Positions 1-11,800 of a stretch of DNA of 64,000 nt are shown here, piece after piece. Each line of letters starts with the position of its first letter. The stretch's first letter is position 1. Below the pieces are notes generated by a model. The model did no database searches and had not been told where the DNA came from. It was given only the letters and a program-made list of their open reading frames with translations. This DNA comes from Notolepis coatsorum (taxonomy: Eukaryota; Chordata; Actinopteri; Aulopiformes; Paralepididae), in contig OZ020585.1 in assembly GCA_963971535.1 (NCBI GenBank), positions 21,999,958-22,063,957 on the forward strand. Direction: 5' to 3'. The position numbers were made by a program, and so were the translations under genes.

Positions 1-125
1 ATAGGGAAAATAGAATAGGGCCAAGGATGGAGCCTTGTGGGACCCCGCAGGAGAGAGAGGCAGAGGGGGAGGAGCAATTTCCGATGTTAACGGAGAAGCT
101 TCTATCACTGAGGTAGAAAATGATG
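1..125 (-). mobile_element. LINE reverse-transcriptase fragment (L2-like)
   Basis: On the minus strand bases 1-125 read as an open reverse-transcriptase segment containing [16 protein letters not shown] and then [16 protein letters not shown]. This is the conserved block just before the catalytic YADD box in LINE-2/CR1-type non-LTR retrotransposons. The frame is uninterrupted to the window edge, so the element probably continues to the left. Upstream of the block, at 125-180, the reading degrades and then meets a poly-C tract, so the insertion looks 5'-truncated. It is a dead retrotransposon copy, probably inside an rbks intron. Confidence 0.75.
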
Positions 126-186
126 GGTTTGAAGATGGGTTTAGAAATGTAATTGTTGATGCCAATACCAGTACCAAAACGCTACT

Positions 187-208
187 CCCCCCCCCCCCCC
201 CCCCCCCC
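187..208. repeat. poly-C tract (22 C)
   Basis: This is an uninterrupted homopolymer of C. It is followed by AT-rich sequence ending in an AATTGAATTGAATTG-like tail at 382-405, which resembles the 3' end of a retroelement that I cannot name. Confidence 0.8.
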
Positions 209-454
209 AATACCGTACTTTGAGTTATGTGTGTTGCGTGTGCTGTGTGAGCCAATTGGGGGCGTTGTTACATTTTGGATGATTCTGGATTGTGGTTGAA
301 CAGAAGAAATGTTATATCTTGGAACGAGCTTCTTGCTTATTTCATTTTCATATGTGCCAGCACATTGTGTTAATGACAAATACAATTGAATTGAATTGTA
401 TTGTATTGGCTCACTGACACCGATCAGATTAACTACTTAGGTATCATTGTTTGA

Positions 455-662
455 TACCACAGCATTCCCGCTTCTCCCTGGTGTGTCGAAGTGTCCTTGA
501 GCAAGACACTTAACCCCTAATTGCTCCCGATGAGCAGGTTGGCACCTTGCATGGTTGCCTCCGCCATCGGTGTGTGAATGTGTGAGTGAATGGGTGAATG
601 TGAGGAACAAATTGTAAAGCGCTTTGGATAAAAGCACTATATAAATGCACCATTTACCATGT
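455..662 (+). mobile_element. tRNA-derived SINE family 1, head-truncated copy
   Basis: The stretch carries GTGTCCTTGAGCAAGACACT, GCTCCCGATGAGCAGG and a tail with GCGCTTTGGATAAAAGC and ATATAAATGC. The same sequence occurs inverted at 10066-10316, where a tRNA-like head with A and B boxes is also preserved. Here the head is missing or too diverged to see. Repeats of this kind are very common in teleosts. Confidence 0.75.
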
Positions 663-1114
663 ATACAAATGAATGCCACAACTTAACATTCAAAACATAC
701 TTTCTTTACATTTTTTACAACACAAGATCATAAGTGTAAGTCATAAACTCCGGGTTAGGGCCTTTGTTCAAAGCAACACAACTCTTCACGTTTTCATCTT
801 TCTCTCCTGCGCTGACTCTTTCATCATCAGCCCTCCGCTCCCCCTGCTCCCACAGCCTGAATAACACATTTTACACGGCAGGAACTAGTATGGGCTGAGT
901 CAGGGTCGGCTGCGGAGCTGGACGAACAACAAAGCGAATCCACACTCGTCTACTGTGGGTCTACCCCTTCCCCCCCCCGCCCCCTCCGATCCCTCTACCC
1001 TGACGATTGTTTGCCTTCTGTCTTCAATTGACTACAAGCTTTCCTCGTTCACATCAGAGGCTTGGCTTGTTTATGCGTGGACAGTTGGATGAGGCTATGG
1101 CACACATGCAGGCT
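663..1114. other. no gene recognised
   Basis: The stretch has short open frames only and no conserved motif that I can name. By inference it is rbks intron. Confidence 0.5.
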
Positions 1115-1131
1115 CACACACACACACATAA

Positions 1132-1209
<78 letters not shown>

Positions 1210-1313
1210 CATGCATACACACACACACACATACATACACACAAACATGCACATATACACACACATAAATACACACAAACATGCATACACACACACACAT
1301 ATACACACACACA
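1115..1313. repeat. (CA)n microsatellite, interrupted
   Basis: A pure CA run at about 1134-1208 is followed by CA-rich sequence with CATACA and ATGCA interruptions up to 1313. The open frames across it, poly-His/Thr on plus and poly-Cys/Val on minus, are artefacts of the repeat. Confidence 0.95.
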
Positions 1314-4300
1314 ATGTCCACAGCCGGGACTTGGGTGGCCCAGGTTTCCACTGCCCCGGGAGGTCCACTGAGTAGGGGGTAGGTACTGTAGACACCACGG
1401 TCTGAACCAGACATTACAACTCTACGGCGGGTCTCTGCCTGGACAGTGAAATCACTCCCAGCCTCCCGGCCGTGTGAGTGGAGACGGATAAAAGGGCCCC
1501 ACTTGAACGCTGCCTTCCTGGAAAACGTGAAGGTAGGGGAATACCCCTGAAGAGCATTCCTCACCTCTGCAAAAACCCTGGGTCAACAGGACCACGTCAC
1601 TGCTAGACACACTCACTTAAGACCTAGCGGTTTCCAGCATCCCCTGGAGCACACGGGTCAGCACCTTTACGCTAACAAGGCCGGAGGAGATAGAGAGCAA
1701 GACGAACCAAAAAAAATACGACGGATGGATTGAAAGACGCGTTCGCTTGGAGACTCCCGACCGGGTTCAATTAGAAGCGGTTTTGATCTCTGTGTCATCG
1801 TCGTCCTCCCCTGTTACTTCAGAGGACCCCCCCTCCAGTTTTGCAGCCTCACTGGACGCTTCTGGATGTGTAAGAGCCGCGTGAGTCATCATCACTGCCC
1901 CCCCCACTCCCGGTGGTCTGTGTTCTTCCCGGGGGGTCTTTCATTGACAGAGGCCCTCGTTATCGGGGGGTTAATCGTGTCTCCGTCCTTCATAGCGGGG
2001 CGGGGCTACTCAAGATCACACGGGGCCCCTGGATGGAAAGCGTTGCCAGGAGCCTCTGAAAACCGACGCACGGTTGAATGGGCACAGTGTTTGGTCCAGA
2101 TGACGGTTGTGTGCCGGACAGTCAAATGACATGCCGCGGCACCGCGATTGGAAATTATGTCAGGATCAATTTGGTTGTGACACTGGTCACTATTCACTAA
2201 GTATACTTTCCCATGGTTGCATACAACCATATGCAAATTATTTGCTGTGCTGACTGAATTCTCAGGCATGAAGGATTTGGAATCCAGCTAAATCCTTCAA
2301 GACCAATATCTTTTATGAAAGTTAACATCTAGTAGGTACAGCGTATGTCAAACACGTTAACTCCCGTTAAATCCCATGCCTTGTTTCCACTAGGCAGGGC
2401 TGTGGCCTCTGTCTGGCACACAGTAAGCGTATCCATTGTCTTTAGAACCCGGCCAAACCTGGCTGGCCCCCGGCTGAGACGGCCACCTTTCACTACCCTG
2501 CCAGACCTGGCCAAAGCCGGCTGTTTTATCATCATGGTTTAGGTTTGTGTACCACAGTTGAATTTTGAATTCCGGTCAGTTAACCGGAGAGTTTACAAGA
2601 AACGCAACTGAGACACAAACACAACCAAACCATACCATGCTAGACCATGCCTAGCCCCGGCCAGGCTGAACATAGCTAATGGAGACGAGGCGTGCATTTT
2701 TGCTAAGCATCTCGCGGAAGCATCAAAGAATGCCAGCTTAATTTCAAACTTCAGTCTGAAGCACAAGCGGAGAGCGGCGCAGAAGAGCGGCGCAGAGGGC
2801 AAGATGCGGCGGACGGAGCTGACCAGGCGAGGGCATCACCGCTCGTCCACGGCAAGCGCTTCTGTCGTTTGACTGACAGGCCTCCAGATCTAACCTTCGC
2901 CAAAGTGTGTCGAGGGCAGCGGTAGCGGGGGCTGAGGGGCATAGCGCTTGTCAGCTCCGTTGAGCCTCACTCGGTAGATCCCATAACCATCACATGCCAG
3001 TCTAAGGCAACGAGGCATTGTTTTCAGCACAGGGGTCGGGACGCCGACTCGCACGGCACCAGAGCTCAGAAAGAGAGAGATCGGAAGTTGTTAGTTGTGT
3101 TGTTAGTTCTAAAGCGTGGGGGACATCTTTAGCAGGGGAAGCCATGGGAGGTGGTTTAAGAATTTGATGAGGTTTTGTTCATGATCATTTTGGTTATGTT
3201 GCTTTGAACAAAGCCATGACTGGAAAGCATAATAGGGACACTTATGTTTTGCAGGCAGAGTAGATTGTCGACTGGGCTTGCGGGGTACATGCCCCAGGCC
3301 CGGGACCACCAAGGGGCCCCAACAGATTGGTCGTAGCCTCGTTCACTTGTAGATCAATTTGCGATCTCACAACCCGGCTAATACTGTATGGAATAATAGA
3401 AAATTAAATGTTGGCGTCCTTGTCACTCTCATACTGTACTGTACATTTGCATACCACTTTCACAATCTTCAGTGGTTGTAATATCATTTAGGATCATTTT
3501 CATAATCTGGGGGGGGGGGGGGGGGTGGGGGCACTTGTAAAATGGTGATTACTGGAAGGGGGAGAGGGTGCCCCAGGGTGCCTAGGAAGGTTAATCCATC
3601 CATCTTCATAAGGAATTTGGTGGTAAATTGGTTGAGGGTCAACGTGATAATTATAACATGAAGAAAATGTAATAAAGTAGACAGTAGATAAAGATACAAT
3701 CCGAGACTCACTGGAACTGTGTGTGTGTGGGAGAAACGTTCCTTTCACTGTATACTGTGCTCCATCATCAGTCTAGCGTCAAACCTCCTCCACCCAAGGG
3801 TAGTGTCATTGTTTCAACCAGGACTTGTGAACCGGGAAACGGGCCAAAGCCAAACCAGAATGGGACTGCACCACCAGGCAGTATTTCCAAAACGCTCGCT
3901 TTGTATTATAGCCCAGCCCCGACGACCAGACAGAAGACATAAACATGGAAACCAAGCAGGCTTGTGAGATTTTTCAGCTCTGATCTCACTTTTTCCTACC
4001 TCCCTACCAACATCCCAGAGTCAAACCATTGTGCGACCTATGACCCCCCCCATGCCAAGTCTCCTAGTCGCTACAGTAACGGGCATATGATGAAGGGTAG
4101 CTTTTAGCTCAGGGGTTGTTGGAGGGGAGGTGGGTGGGGGGGCATCTGAGGTGTTCAGAGGAGAGTGTAGTGAGCTCTTCTTGAAAGCCGATGTGGTGAC
4201 TAATGGAACGGGCTTGTGAGAACCAGCGGCAGGGGCCATTTGTGGTTAAATCTGAGCGTAACGCCACATTCCTCCATGCCATTTCCCATCAGCGATGCTC

Positions 4301-4736
4301 TCCGTGATCCCCCCCGCCCCCTGCCCTCTTCTCTCCCCATCCCAGCCTACCCCCCAGGGCCCGGAGGGTACATTCCATTGCTCTTATCAATAGATGAGGT
4401 GGGGGGATTGGGGCTTCGTGGGGGGGGGGGGGAGCATATGCCGGAAGATATGATTTATCTCTTGGTACAGCTAGGCAAAACATAAGAGATATTGGAAGTT
4501 ATGGTTGGGAGTTGCGGAGGGGGTGATTCACAAAGTCAGCTGACTTCCAAGAGGGATCAAGACATGGCCTGTATCAATTTGTGTGGTTCGGATGGTTAAA
4601 AAGTGATTTCCGAAAAGATGAAATGGTGACTTTCAAGTTTGTTTAACCATAATTCATATTTTGAATCATCCACAACAATGTCAGCAGAGGGAATGCCTAG
4701 AGCTCTTTTTAAACTTTGCCAAATCAACAGATCAGA
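1314..4736. other. unassigned non-coding region (probable rbks intron)
   Basis: I found no exon or recognisable element here. G or C homopolymers lie at 3509-3525 and near 4421-4432. A GC-rich stretch at 2380-2960 contains TTTCCACTAGGCAGGGC, loosely like the terminal sequence of some teleost hAT-type repeats, but I could not find matching inverted ends. Open frames of 60-90 codons occur on both strands without conserved content. Confidence 0.45.
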
Positions 4737-4754
4737 TGATTCTTTTAACAAAAC

Positions 4755-5335
4755 TCTATTCCTCAGTGCATTATAAATATTTTCCTCAGTGCATTTTAAA
4801 CATGTTCCTCGGTGCATTATAACGTTTTTCCTCAGTGCATTATAACTTTTTTCCTCTGTGCATTATGAAATATTTTCCTCAGTGCATTATAACCTCAGTT
4901 CATATTTGAAATGTTCCTCAGTGCATTATAACTATTTTCCTCCGTGCATTTGAAATGTTCCTCAGTGCATTATAGATCTTTTCCTCAGTGCATTTGAAAT
5001 ATGTTCCTCAGTGCATTTTAAATATGTTCCTAGGTGCATTATAACAATTTTTCTCAGTGCATTTCAAATATGTTTCTCTGTGCATTATAGATATTTTCCT
5101 CTGTGCATTATAGATATTTCCCTCAGTGCATTATAATCTTTCCCTCAGTGCATTATGAAATATGTTCCTCCTCCTCCTCCTCAGTGCATTATAAATATTT
5201 TCCTCAGTGCATTTTAAATATGTTCCTCATGCATTATGACATATTTTCCTCAGTGCATTATAACTCTTTTCCTCACTGCAATTTAAATCTGTTCCCCAGT
5301 GCATTATGAAATATTTTTCTCAGTGCATCATAAAT
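4755..5335. repeat. minisatellite, ~25 units of ~23-24 bp
   Basis: The unit reads approximately TTCCTCAGTGCATTATAAAT and is repeated head to tail about 25 times. There is substantial divergence between units: CTCTGTG and CTCGGTG variants, and TTTGAAA or TTTTAAA in place of TTATAAA. One unit near 5166-5180 carries an extra CTC run. The array ends in CATAAATCGG at 5330-5339. There is no coding potential. Confidence 0.9.
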
Positions 5336-7330
5336 CGGAAATGCCATCGAGTCCCATCCCCCTCAACTCTTTAGACAGACTTGTCTCCAAAAGCTGAATT
5401 CCTCTCACACAGTACCCCCCATTTAACATGTACTGAGCTGATGACCACTAATGTGTGATGCAACCGTCTAATTATGTCATTATGTCATGTAGCGCTAGTC
5501 ATTCTGTCTTCACCGGCTAGCTCTCCCGGTGTTATCCTTCAGTGGCTGAGTTACACTTGCAATACTGGGAAAGAATGGACTTATCTCAAACCCTGCCCTC
5601 TCTTCTTTATCCTCCAATCCCAACTGTTGCTTCCCAGACAGGGTTTGCGATAGGTCAATTCACTGGGTCATTTCAGATGAATAGCTTGGACTTCTAGGGG
5701 GCTGCTGCTGGGAGCTGTACAAAGGCCATGAATAACAGCTCCACACACGCTATTTGACAAATGTCATAGCACCCCCTACTGTTGCATTGGATTTGAATGC
5801 AGCCTTTTCCATTCCTCCTATAACCTGACATGTGACATACTGTATATTATTCTAATTCTAATTTAAAGCTGCACTGTGTTTATTTGGGAAGGAAGAATGA
5901 CTCATAGAACAATATTTTTAGAATGACATGAGCATTGTGTGTAGATGTACCTCCTATCCCCATAGGATTTTATTCTGAGCAGTGCCACAGTTACCTTTTC
6001 CATCTCATGTAATTCATTCTCTATCATGGGTTTCTTGTTCACCAACATTTATAGTCGCACACTTAGCCAGGGGGGCAATGAACACCACTGCAAGTCACAG
6101 CTAGTGCACAATTCTGCATTGTGGCAGATGTATATTTCTACTGGTATCTTGATTTGGCTCAGACTGAGCTGCTTGCCATAATAATTAGTATGCAGCAATG
6201 ATGAGCAATTACCGAACACCTCTTTTGTTCCAGATCATGAACGGATACATACAATTTACTGCACAACAAACCTTTTTTACTTGTTTATCTTATGTCGACC
6301 ATAGCTTTCTAGGATTTCTATTTCTATTCTATTCTATTTCTGCCCCCTGGTTGCGTGCAGAGGAAAGAGGGAAACTAATCTGGAGCTGTATTGGAATGAC
6401 ATCACAGATTATGGGGTGGTGCAGACTTTTCCCCTATCATTTCTGCCTACAGGAAACCATAGTGTATGTTCACAAATGCAGATCGGGCCTTCCTAGGACA
6501 ACAAGAATAACATCTTTAAATGTCAACATTCAGTGGCATTCCCCATTATAGCAAACTCTTGTTTGATATCCAGTTGCTTGGTGGATAGAATGTCACACAA
6601 ACATTAGCCAATGTGGCCCATATGGTTGCTGACGCTTTTATCCAAAGTTCTGTACGACAAGTCATCAGGAAGGGCACAACTCGTATCAGCTGAGTAACAA
6701 TGTTCATCAAAGTGTTGAGTGCTACAGTGTAGGTTAGTATATTAGGACAACTTACAAGTGCATGACAGTAAGGTTAGTTAGGGTTAGATTATTATTATAA
6801 TTATTTTCAGATAATGGTTGAAGAAGTGCGTCTTTAGTCGACGGCAAAATATTGGATGGGTTTCGGCTGTCCTAATGGTGGGCAGTTCGTTCCACTATTG
6901 CCCTTCATACACTTTCCATCATAGCCCACTCCTGTATTCTACACCCAGCCTCTCTTAAGAGCAGGGGACCATTACCCACACTGGAATCGTGTACACCATA
7001 TAGGTTGTGAGACGTATCATAGCACTGTTGTAATGGTACTGGTGTTAATGTGCACTGCATTATTCCGATTAGTGACCTTATTCCAAATAAGACCATATCC
7101 TGAACTATTCCATTCCCTTTTTACATGCAATGGCGTGACCGTCCGATAAATGGCTTTAAATGCTGCGACAACTCCGATTGAGTTATAGTCTGATTAAGGT
7201 GTGTACATATATAAAATACCTTTACTAATCAAGACTCTACAACTCTTAAGACCTCATTCAGGATAAGGTCATCAGAGAATGCAGTTTACGTGACCATTTC
7301 TTATGGTCTTATAGTATTTTCTTAATCTGG
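5336..7330. other. unassigned non-coding region (probable rbks intron)
   Basis: This is AT-rich sequence with no recognised exon. The stretch at about 6630-6700 (CTTTTATCCAAAG) resembles the tail of teleost SINE/LINE repeats but is too short to classify. Confidence 0.45.
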
Positions 7331-7598
7331 TTAAAGGTGCTATAGATAACATTTGTATGTAATCATTAAAAAAATACATCCAGAGCTTTTAGAGAGGTGC
7401 GGAATAAAAGTATTGCCCCCCCCATACATCCAGAGCTTTTAGAGAGGTGCGGAATAAAAGTATTGCCCCCCCCCCCCCCCCCCCAAAGTATTGCATGTAT
7501 CCCTATTTCCCCACGTGGAATGCACCTGATTTGATACATGACATGCTGGTGCTCTAGTGTGACATCTAGCGGCTGAATGTCATCTATAGCACCTTTAA
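7331..7598. mobile_element. MITE with TTAA ends in the last rbks intron
   Basis: The left end TTAAAGGTGCTATAGATAAC (7331-7350) is the inverted match of the right end, which finishes TCTATAGCACCTTTAA at 7598, with one or two differences over 22 bp. The TTAA at both extremities suggests TTAA target duplications, as in piggyBac or Kolobok-type elements. There is no coding capacity. The internal part contains a 50-bp tandem duplication and a poly-C tract. The element stops 40 bp before the rbks exon, close to the polypyrimidine tract. Confidence 0.7.
7374..7473. repeat. 50-bp tandem duplication ending in poly-C
   Basis: Two copies of a unit beginning ATACATCCAGAGCTTTTAGA lie 50 bp apart (starts 7374 and 7424). 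Each ends in a C tract; the second tract is expanded to about 20 C. The duplication lies inside the TTAA-ended MITE. Confidence 0.9.
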
Positions 7599-7638
7599 TA
7601 TTGCAATGCATATAAACATAATCACTGTCTCTTCCCAG

Positions 7639-7812
7639 GGTGCCGGGGACAGCTTTATTGGAGCATTGGTGTTCTACATGTCTCATTATCCCACAATGAC
7701 TCTGGAAGAGATGGCCAGGAGAGCCAATCAGGTGGCAGCAGTGAGTGTACAGAGCATCGGCACACAGGCGTCTTATCCTCGTAAGGACGGCCTTCCGGCT
7801 GAACTGTTCTAA
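7639..7812 (+). CDS. rbks: ribokinase, terminal coding exon
   Basis: Ribokinase is the cytosolic PfkB-family sugar kinase that phosphorylates D-ribose at O5 with ATP, feeding ribose into the pentose phosphate and nucleotide pathways. The exon opens after a splice acceptor (cttcccAG at 7631-7638) in phase 0. It begins GAGDSFIGAL, the second half of the PfkB signature DTxGAGDxF, whose aspartate is the catalytic base. It ends with QSIGTQASYPRKDGLPAELF and a TAA at 7810-7812. The human protein, from memory, has a nearly superimposable C terminus (SVQAAGTQSSYPYKKDLP). The exon encodes 57 residues of a protein usually about 320 long. The preceding exon, which should end in VDTT, was not found in the window, so the other exons presumably lie to the left. 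mrpl33 faces this gene on the opposite strand. Confidence 0.93.
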   Translation, partial: GAGDSFIGALVFYMSHYPTMTLEEMARRANQVAAVSVQSIGTQASYPRKDGLPAELF

Positions 7813-7936
7813 AGGCCAGAGGTCGACTTCCAGAGGTCATAATGCTCAATGGACCAAGTTTGGACTCGGGAGTGGAAGGTCTTGACCTCTTTAAAACTCT
7901 ACGGTCTACTGAGAATTCTACTGATCTGTGCAGTAC

Positions 7937-7942
7937 AATAAA
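7937..7942 (+). promoter_or_regulatory. rbks: polyadenylation signal AATAAA of rbks
   Basis: A canonical AATAAA lies 125 bp after the rbks stop codon, which suggests a short 3' UTR. Confidence 0.65.
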
Positions 7943-8310
7943 ATATAATGCAATTGTTCTCCTTTGAGATCAGTAAAGTACAGTGTTGTATGAAGGGAAC
8001 GAAGCCATCTTAGGCCTAATTTATGTCATGAGAAAATGTCAGTGGTTCTATGCTAATTAAATAATGACTGGTGTTTCAATAATCTGCTGAACCCAATTTA
8101 AATGTAATGCTTAATCTATCATTTATGAGAAGTAGCACTATTAAATTAAAATTAAAAAGATATATTTCATCTACAAACCACATTATGCGTGTTCATTTTC
8201 CCACCAAGTACTGCATCTTAAAAGCATGAAGTAATCATTTTATTGTTAAACAGTTACACCATCACCTAGGCAAAAACAAACAGTCATTTCTTCAACAAAA
8301 GAAAAGTTGC

Positions 8311-8321
8311 TTTATTTTATT
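8311..8321 (-). promoter_or_regulatory. mrpl33: two overlapping AATAAA signals, probable mrpl33 poly(A) site
   Basis: On the minus strand two AATAAA hexamers overlap (complements of TTTATT at 8311-8316 and 8316-8321). They lie about 510 bp downstream of the mrpl33 stop codon. If used, the convergent rbks and mrpl33 transcripts end about 350 bp apart. Confidence 0.45.
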
Positions 8322-8829
8322 ACATAAGTCAAGATAAATAAAATTACTTGAGAAAACAAGTGAAACACTACTCTTTACAACTATGTTCACCTTATTCATA
8401 TTCCATTGCTGAAATCTTGGTTGGCAAAAAAAACAGGCGGTACTGGCAGGTGATTGCAATCATTAAATGACCAATATAACTATAATTATTAACTCAAATA
8501 TTATAATTACAGTATTTCATGACTGACAATATAGAATTTAGTTATTATGGAACAAACATGACAAAGCTTTACACATGGAGTAATAGTGTGTCCCGTCTAT
8601 GGCTGCGTCAATGGAGATTTGCTTGAAGATCTGCTGTTTGGGTCATCCTGGATTTTTGCAGCAAGGCGTCTTAAAGCCTGATACAGGAAGTAATCCTCTG
8701 CGGATGTGTCAGCCAATCAGGACTTCAGGTAGACTACACACTATATTTAAAGTCCATGGTGATTACGTCATCCGTTTAAATGTAAAATGTACTGTATATA
8801 GTCTTTTAGTTGTCCGATCTGATGCGTCG

Positions 8830-8879
8830 CTATATCGATCTGATCTTCCTCTTCTCATAGAATAGTACGTGCTGGTTCA
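8830..8879 (-). CDS. mrpl33: mrpl33 coding exon 4
   Basis: After the acceptor ctgttgcAG the exon opens TG, completing a valine codon with the G of exon 3. It then encodes NQHVLFYEKRKIRSI and a TAG at 8830-8832. Confidence 0.92.
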
Positions 8880-11800
8880 CTGCAACAGACAGAGAGAAGA
8901 TTCCAAATGTAGATGGAGGCTCAATACAGATGATAGAGGCTTTGTTAATATATTATAGACCCATATTTAAGATGATTCACTACCCAAGTCACATGACCAT
9001 ATAACCCCCAATATAACTGAACTGAAATTTGAAGAACACACATGGACTGCAATTTATCCAATGACCCAGATCAAATGTGACTGAATAGATGACCCCAACG
9101 TGATTGTCAAGTTCATGATCAGGTCATCTGCTGGCCTTTTTAGTGTGTCTGTGATGAGCTGGATGTCCAAAGACATGAGCCAAATTAACCGTTCTGGCCA
9201 TGCATTTACTGTACTGTATATAGTTTACCAACATTATTTTTATCCAAAGTGCTTTACAACTTATGCCTCACGTTCACCCATTCACACACACACAACAGCA
9301 AGAGGCGACCGTGCAGGGTGCCAACCAGCTCAGGGGGAGGCACATATAGAAACTGTTGTAATTCATACACCGTTGACCTGATTTGGATGTAAATACCCTC
9401 GACTTAAAGCTGAAAGTCTGCAATTAAAGAACATATTGATAGTTTAATTTAAAACCCATTGTGGTGGTGTACAGAGACATGGTGGTGGTGTACAGAGACA
9501 AAATTATGAGGAGTGTGTTGATGAATGAATATGTATGAACCTGACTGTATGTTGCATTACCCCTGGCCATTTCTCCTGAGCATCACTTGATCATAAATCA
9601 CTTGATTTATAAGTGTTTTCTTTGGTTACCCTTTTCAGAAAATGTGAACGTTATGATGATGAACTCGTAATTATAGCAAAAAAACCTACCCAGAAATTAT
9701 CTCCTGGCCATGCTTATAAAGACAGTCATTTAGAAAATATGTTCATCTCTCTCTCTCTCGCTGTGCACTTCCTTGATTACATTCAGAAGTTGTTGTTGGC
9801 GTGACCAAGAGATAGATTTAAGGGGCACTTCACCAAAAAAAAAACAATGCTGATTTATTTTGCAGATAATATTAAACGCATCCAAAAACTCCTAAACGTT
9901 TTGCACACATTAATTTAGTGTGACAGTTATTGAGAGTAAATTATTTTGATTATAGCCACCAGTGATGTCATTGGGCGGGATTGTCACCAGTGCTATCCCG
10001 CCCAGTGGATGTGGGGATATGTTGCCAAGGGTTTTACTTGTGGCACTAGCACCACCATGATGGTCGAAAATAAATGGTGCATTTATATAGCAGCTTTTAT
10101 CCAAAGCGCTTTACAATTTGTTCCTCACCCATTCACTCACACACTGACAGCGGAGGCAACCATGCAAGTTGCCAACCTACTCATCGGGAACAATTAGGAG
10201 TCGAGTGTCTTGCTCAAGGACACTTCGACACGCTGCCCGGGAGGAGCGGGAATCGAACCGGGAACCTTCCGATAACCAGACAACCACTCTACCTCCTGAG
10301 CCACTGTCACCCATAGGAGAGACGACCTCTCCACAAAGCTTTCTGAAAAGTATCTATATTTTATTTATTTTTTTATCCACTTTTTCTCCCATTTTCTATA
10401 TTTTCTCCCATCCCAATTTCGTATCATCCAATTCAACCCTCCCCTGTCACGAACGCTGTTTCTTGCCTCCCACAAGCCGGCTGCAATGTGGACTAAGTCA
10501 TACATAGCACAAGTCCCCTCCGGTACTATGAGGTAACAGCAGTCGCATCTTTTCACCTGCGCAGCTCCATCTCTCAGTGGCGAGGAGTAACGCGTGGGAG
10601 GCTCACGCTGCCCCCAACACTTCCTGATTCTACTGCGCAGGCGCACCAACCGACCTGTAGGAGTCGCTGTCCACAACGCCCGATCCCCACCCATCAGTTT
10701 CCCACCCCCTAATACGGCCAATGTGTATTAGTACGAACGACCAGCTAAACTGAAAGCAATGTGGAGCACTGGGCTCGAACAGGCGAGCCCAGCGTCTCCG
10801 CATTCGTGGCGAGCGCCTTGCCCACTACGCCCAAAAAGTATCTATATTTGTATGAAAGATTACATGTATCTAAAAAAAATTCTGGGGTGTCAATTTGCAG
10901 TTATAGCTGGACTGTAATTATGACATAGTTATAACTGACATAAATGTATCATTTAGATGTCTAGGATTACTAAAGAATTAAGAAACTGTAGTCTGCACCA
11001 CTGTTCCTATCCGGCTACGTCAGCTACACGTTCCTTGCATTGAGGGAACTCAACTGGAGTTTAGTAGTCTGAATACTTTAGATACGTTCCAGACTTTAGT
11101 CTTTGTTTATTGTTATTCGCACTTACAAACATACATTCTGGGATCAAATAAGTAAAAAGAAGAACAGTTAAAATGTGCAGGAAAGGTCAAAAAACCCAAG
11201 GGTTTATAAGCTACCTCCCCTCTTAAACCTATATAGGATAACTACACGCACAAAAAAATCCCCCCCCCCCCCCCCCCACCCCCCCACATTATGCACAAAC
11301 ACATGCACATATCCCTCTCTCATACACACAGATACATACAATACAGCATTATACAACTATTATAATGTTGGGAATTTTTTTTTTTTTAAAGACTTTACAC
11401 AAATACACATGGATACTATAGACTACAGGGTCTGTAGTTCTTTTTTAAGCTTACTTTTAAATATATTTAAAGTGGAACATGTTTCTATTAGATTTTGTAT
11501 ATCATTCCACATCACTGCACCTTGATAAACAAATGACTTTAGTCTGTGCAGTTTTGCTAACTAGTCCAACAGGTCTTACCAATGGGATCGTGTCTGCGAA
11601 GCACCAGCTTCTCCCTCAGTCTGTTCCTCTTGGTGTTGAAGGAGTAGCCCGTCCCTGCAGCAGACAACATCTGCACCAGGAGGCTCCTGCATGTTTCAGG
11701 AGCATGAATTTAAAGGCAAACCAGTCAAACAAATACAATGGGGTCAAGAAAGTAGGACCAATCCTAAATATCTTTTTAAACAGTTTACACAGATGCAATG

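Noticed and set aside
1376-1401. GTAGACACCACG followed by GT, which would encode VDTT before a donor, as expected for the penultimate rbks exon
   Set aside because: An in-frame stop lies at 1373-1375, the upstream sequence in all frames lacks ribokinase residues, and there is no acceptor that would give a sensible exon.
1049-1564. 171-codon minus-strand open frame
   Set aside because: Half of it is poly-Cys/Val translated from a CA microsatellite and the rest has no recognisable motif.
4755-5335. CRISPR-like array
   Set aside because: The repeats are contiguous without unique spacers and strongly diverged, in a eukaryotic genome: a minisatellite.
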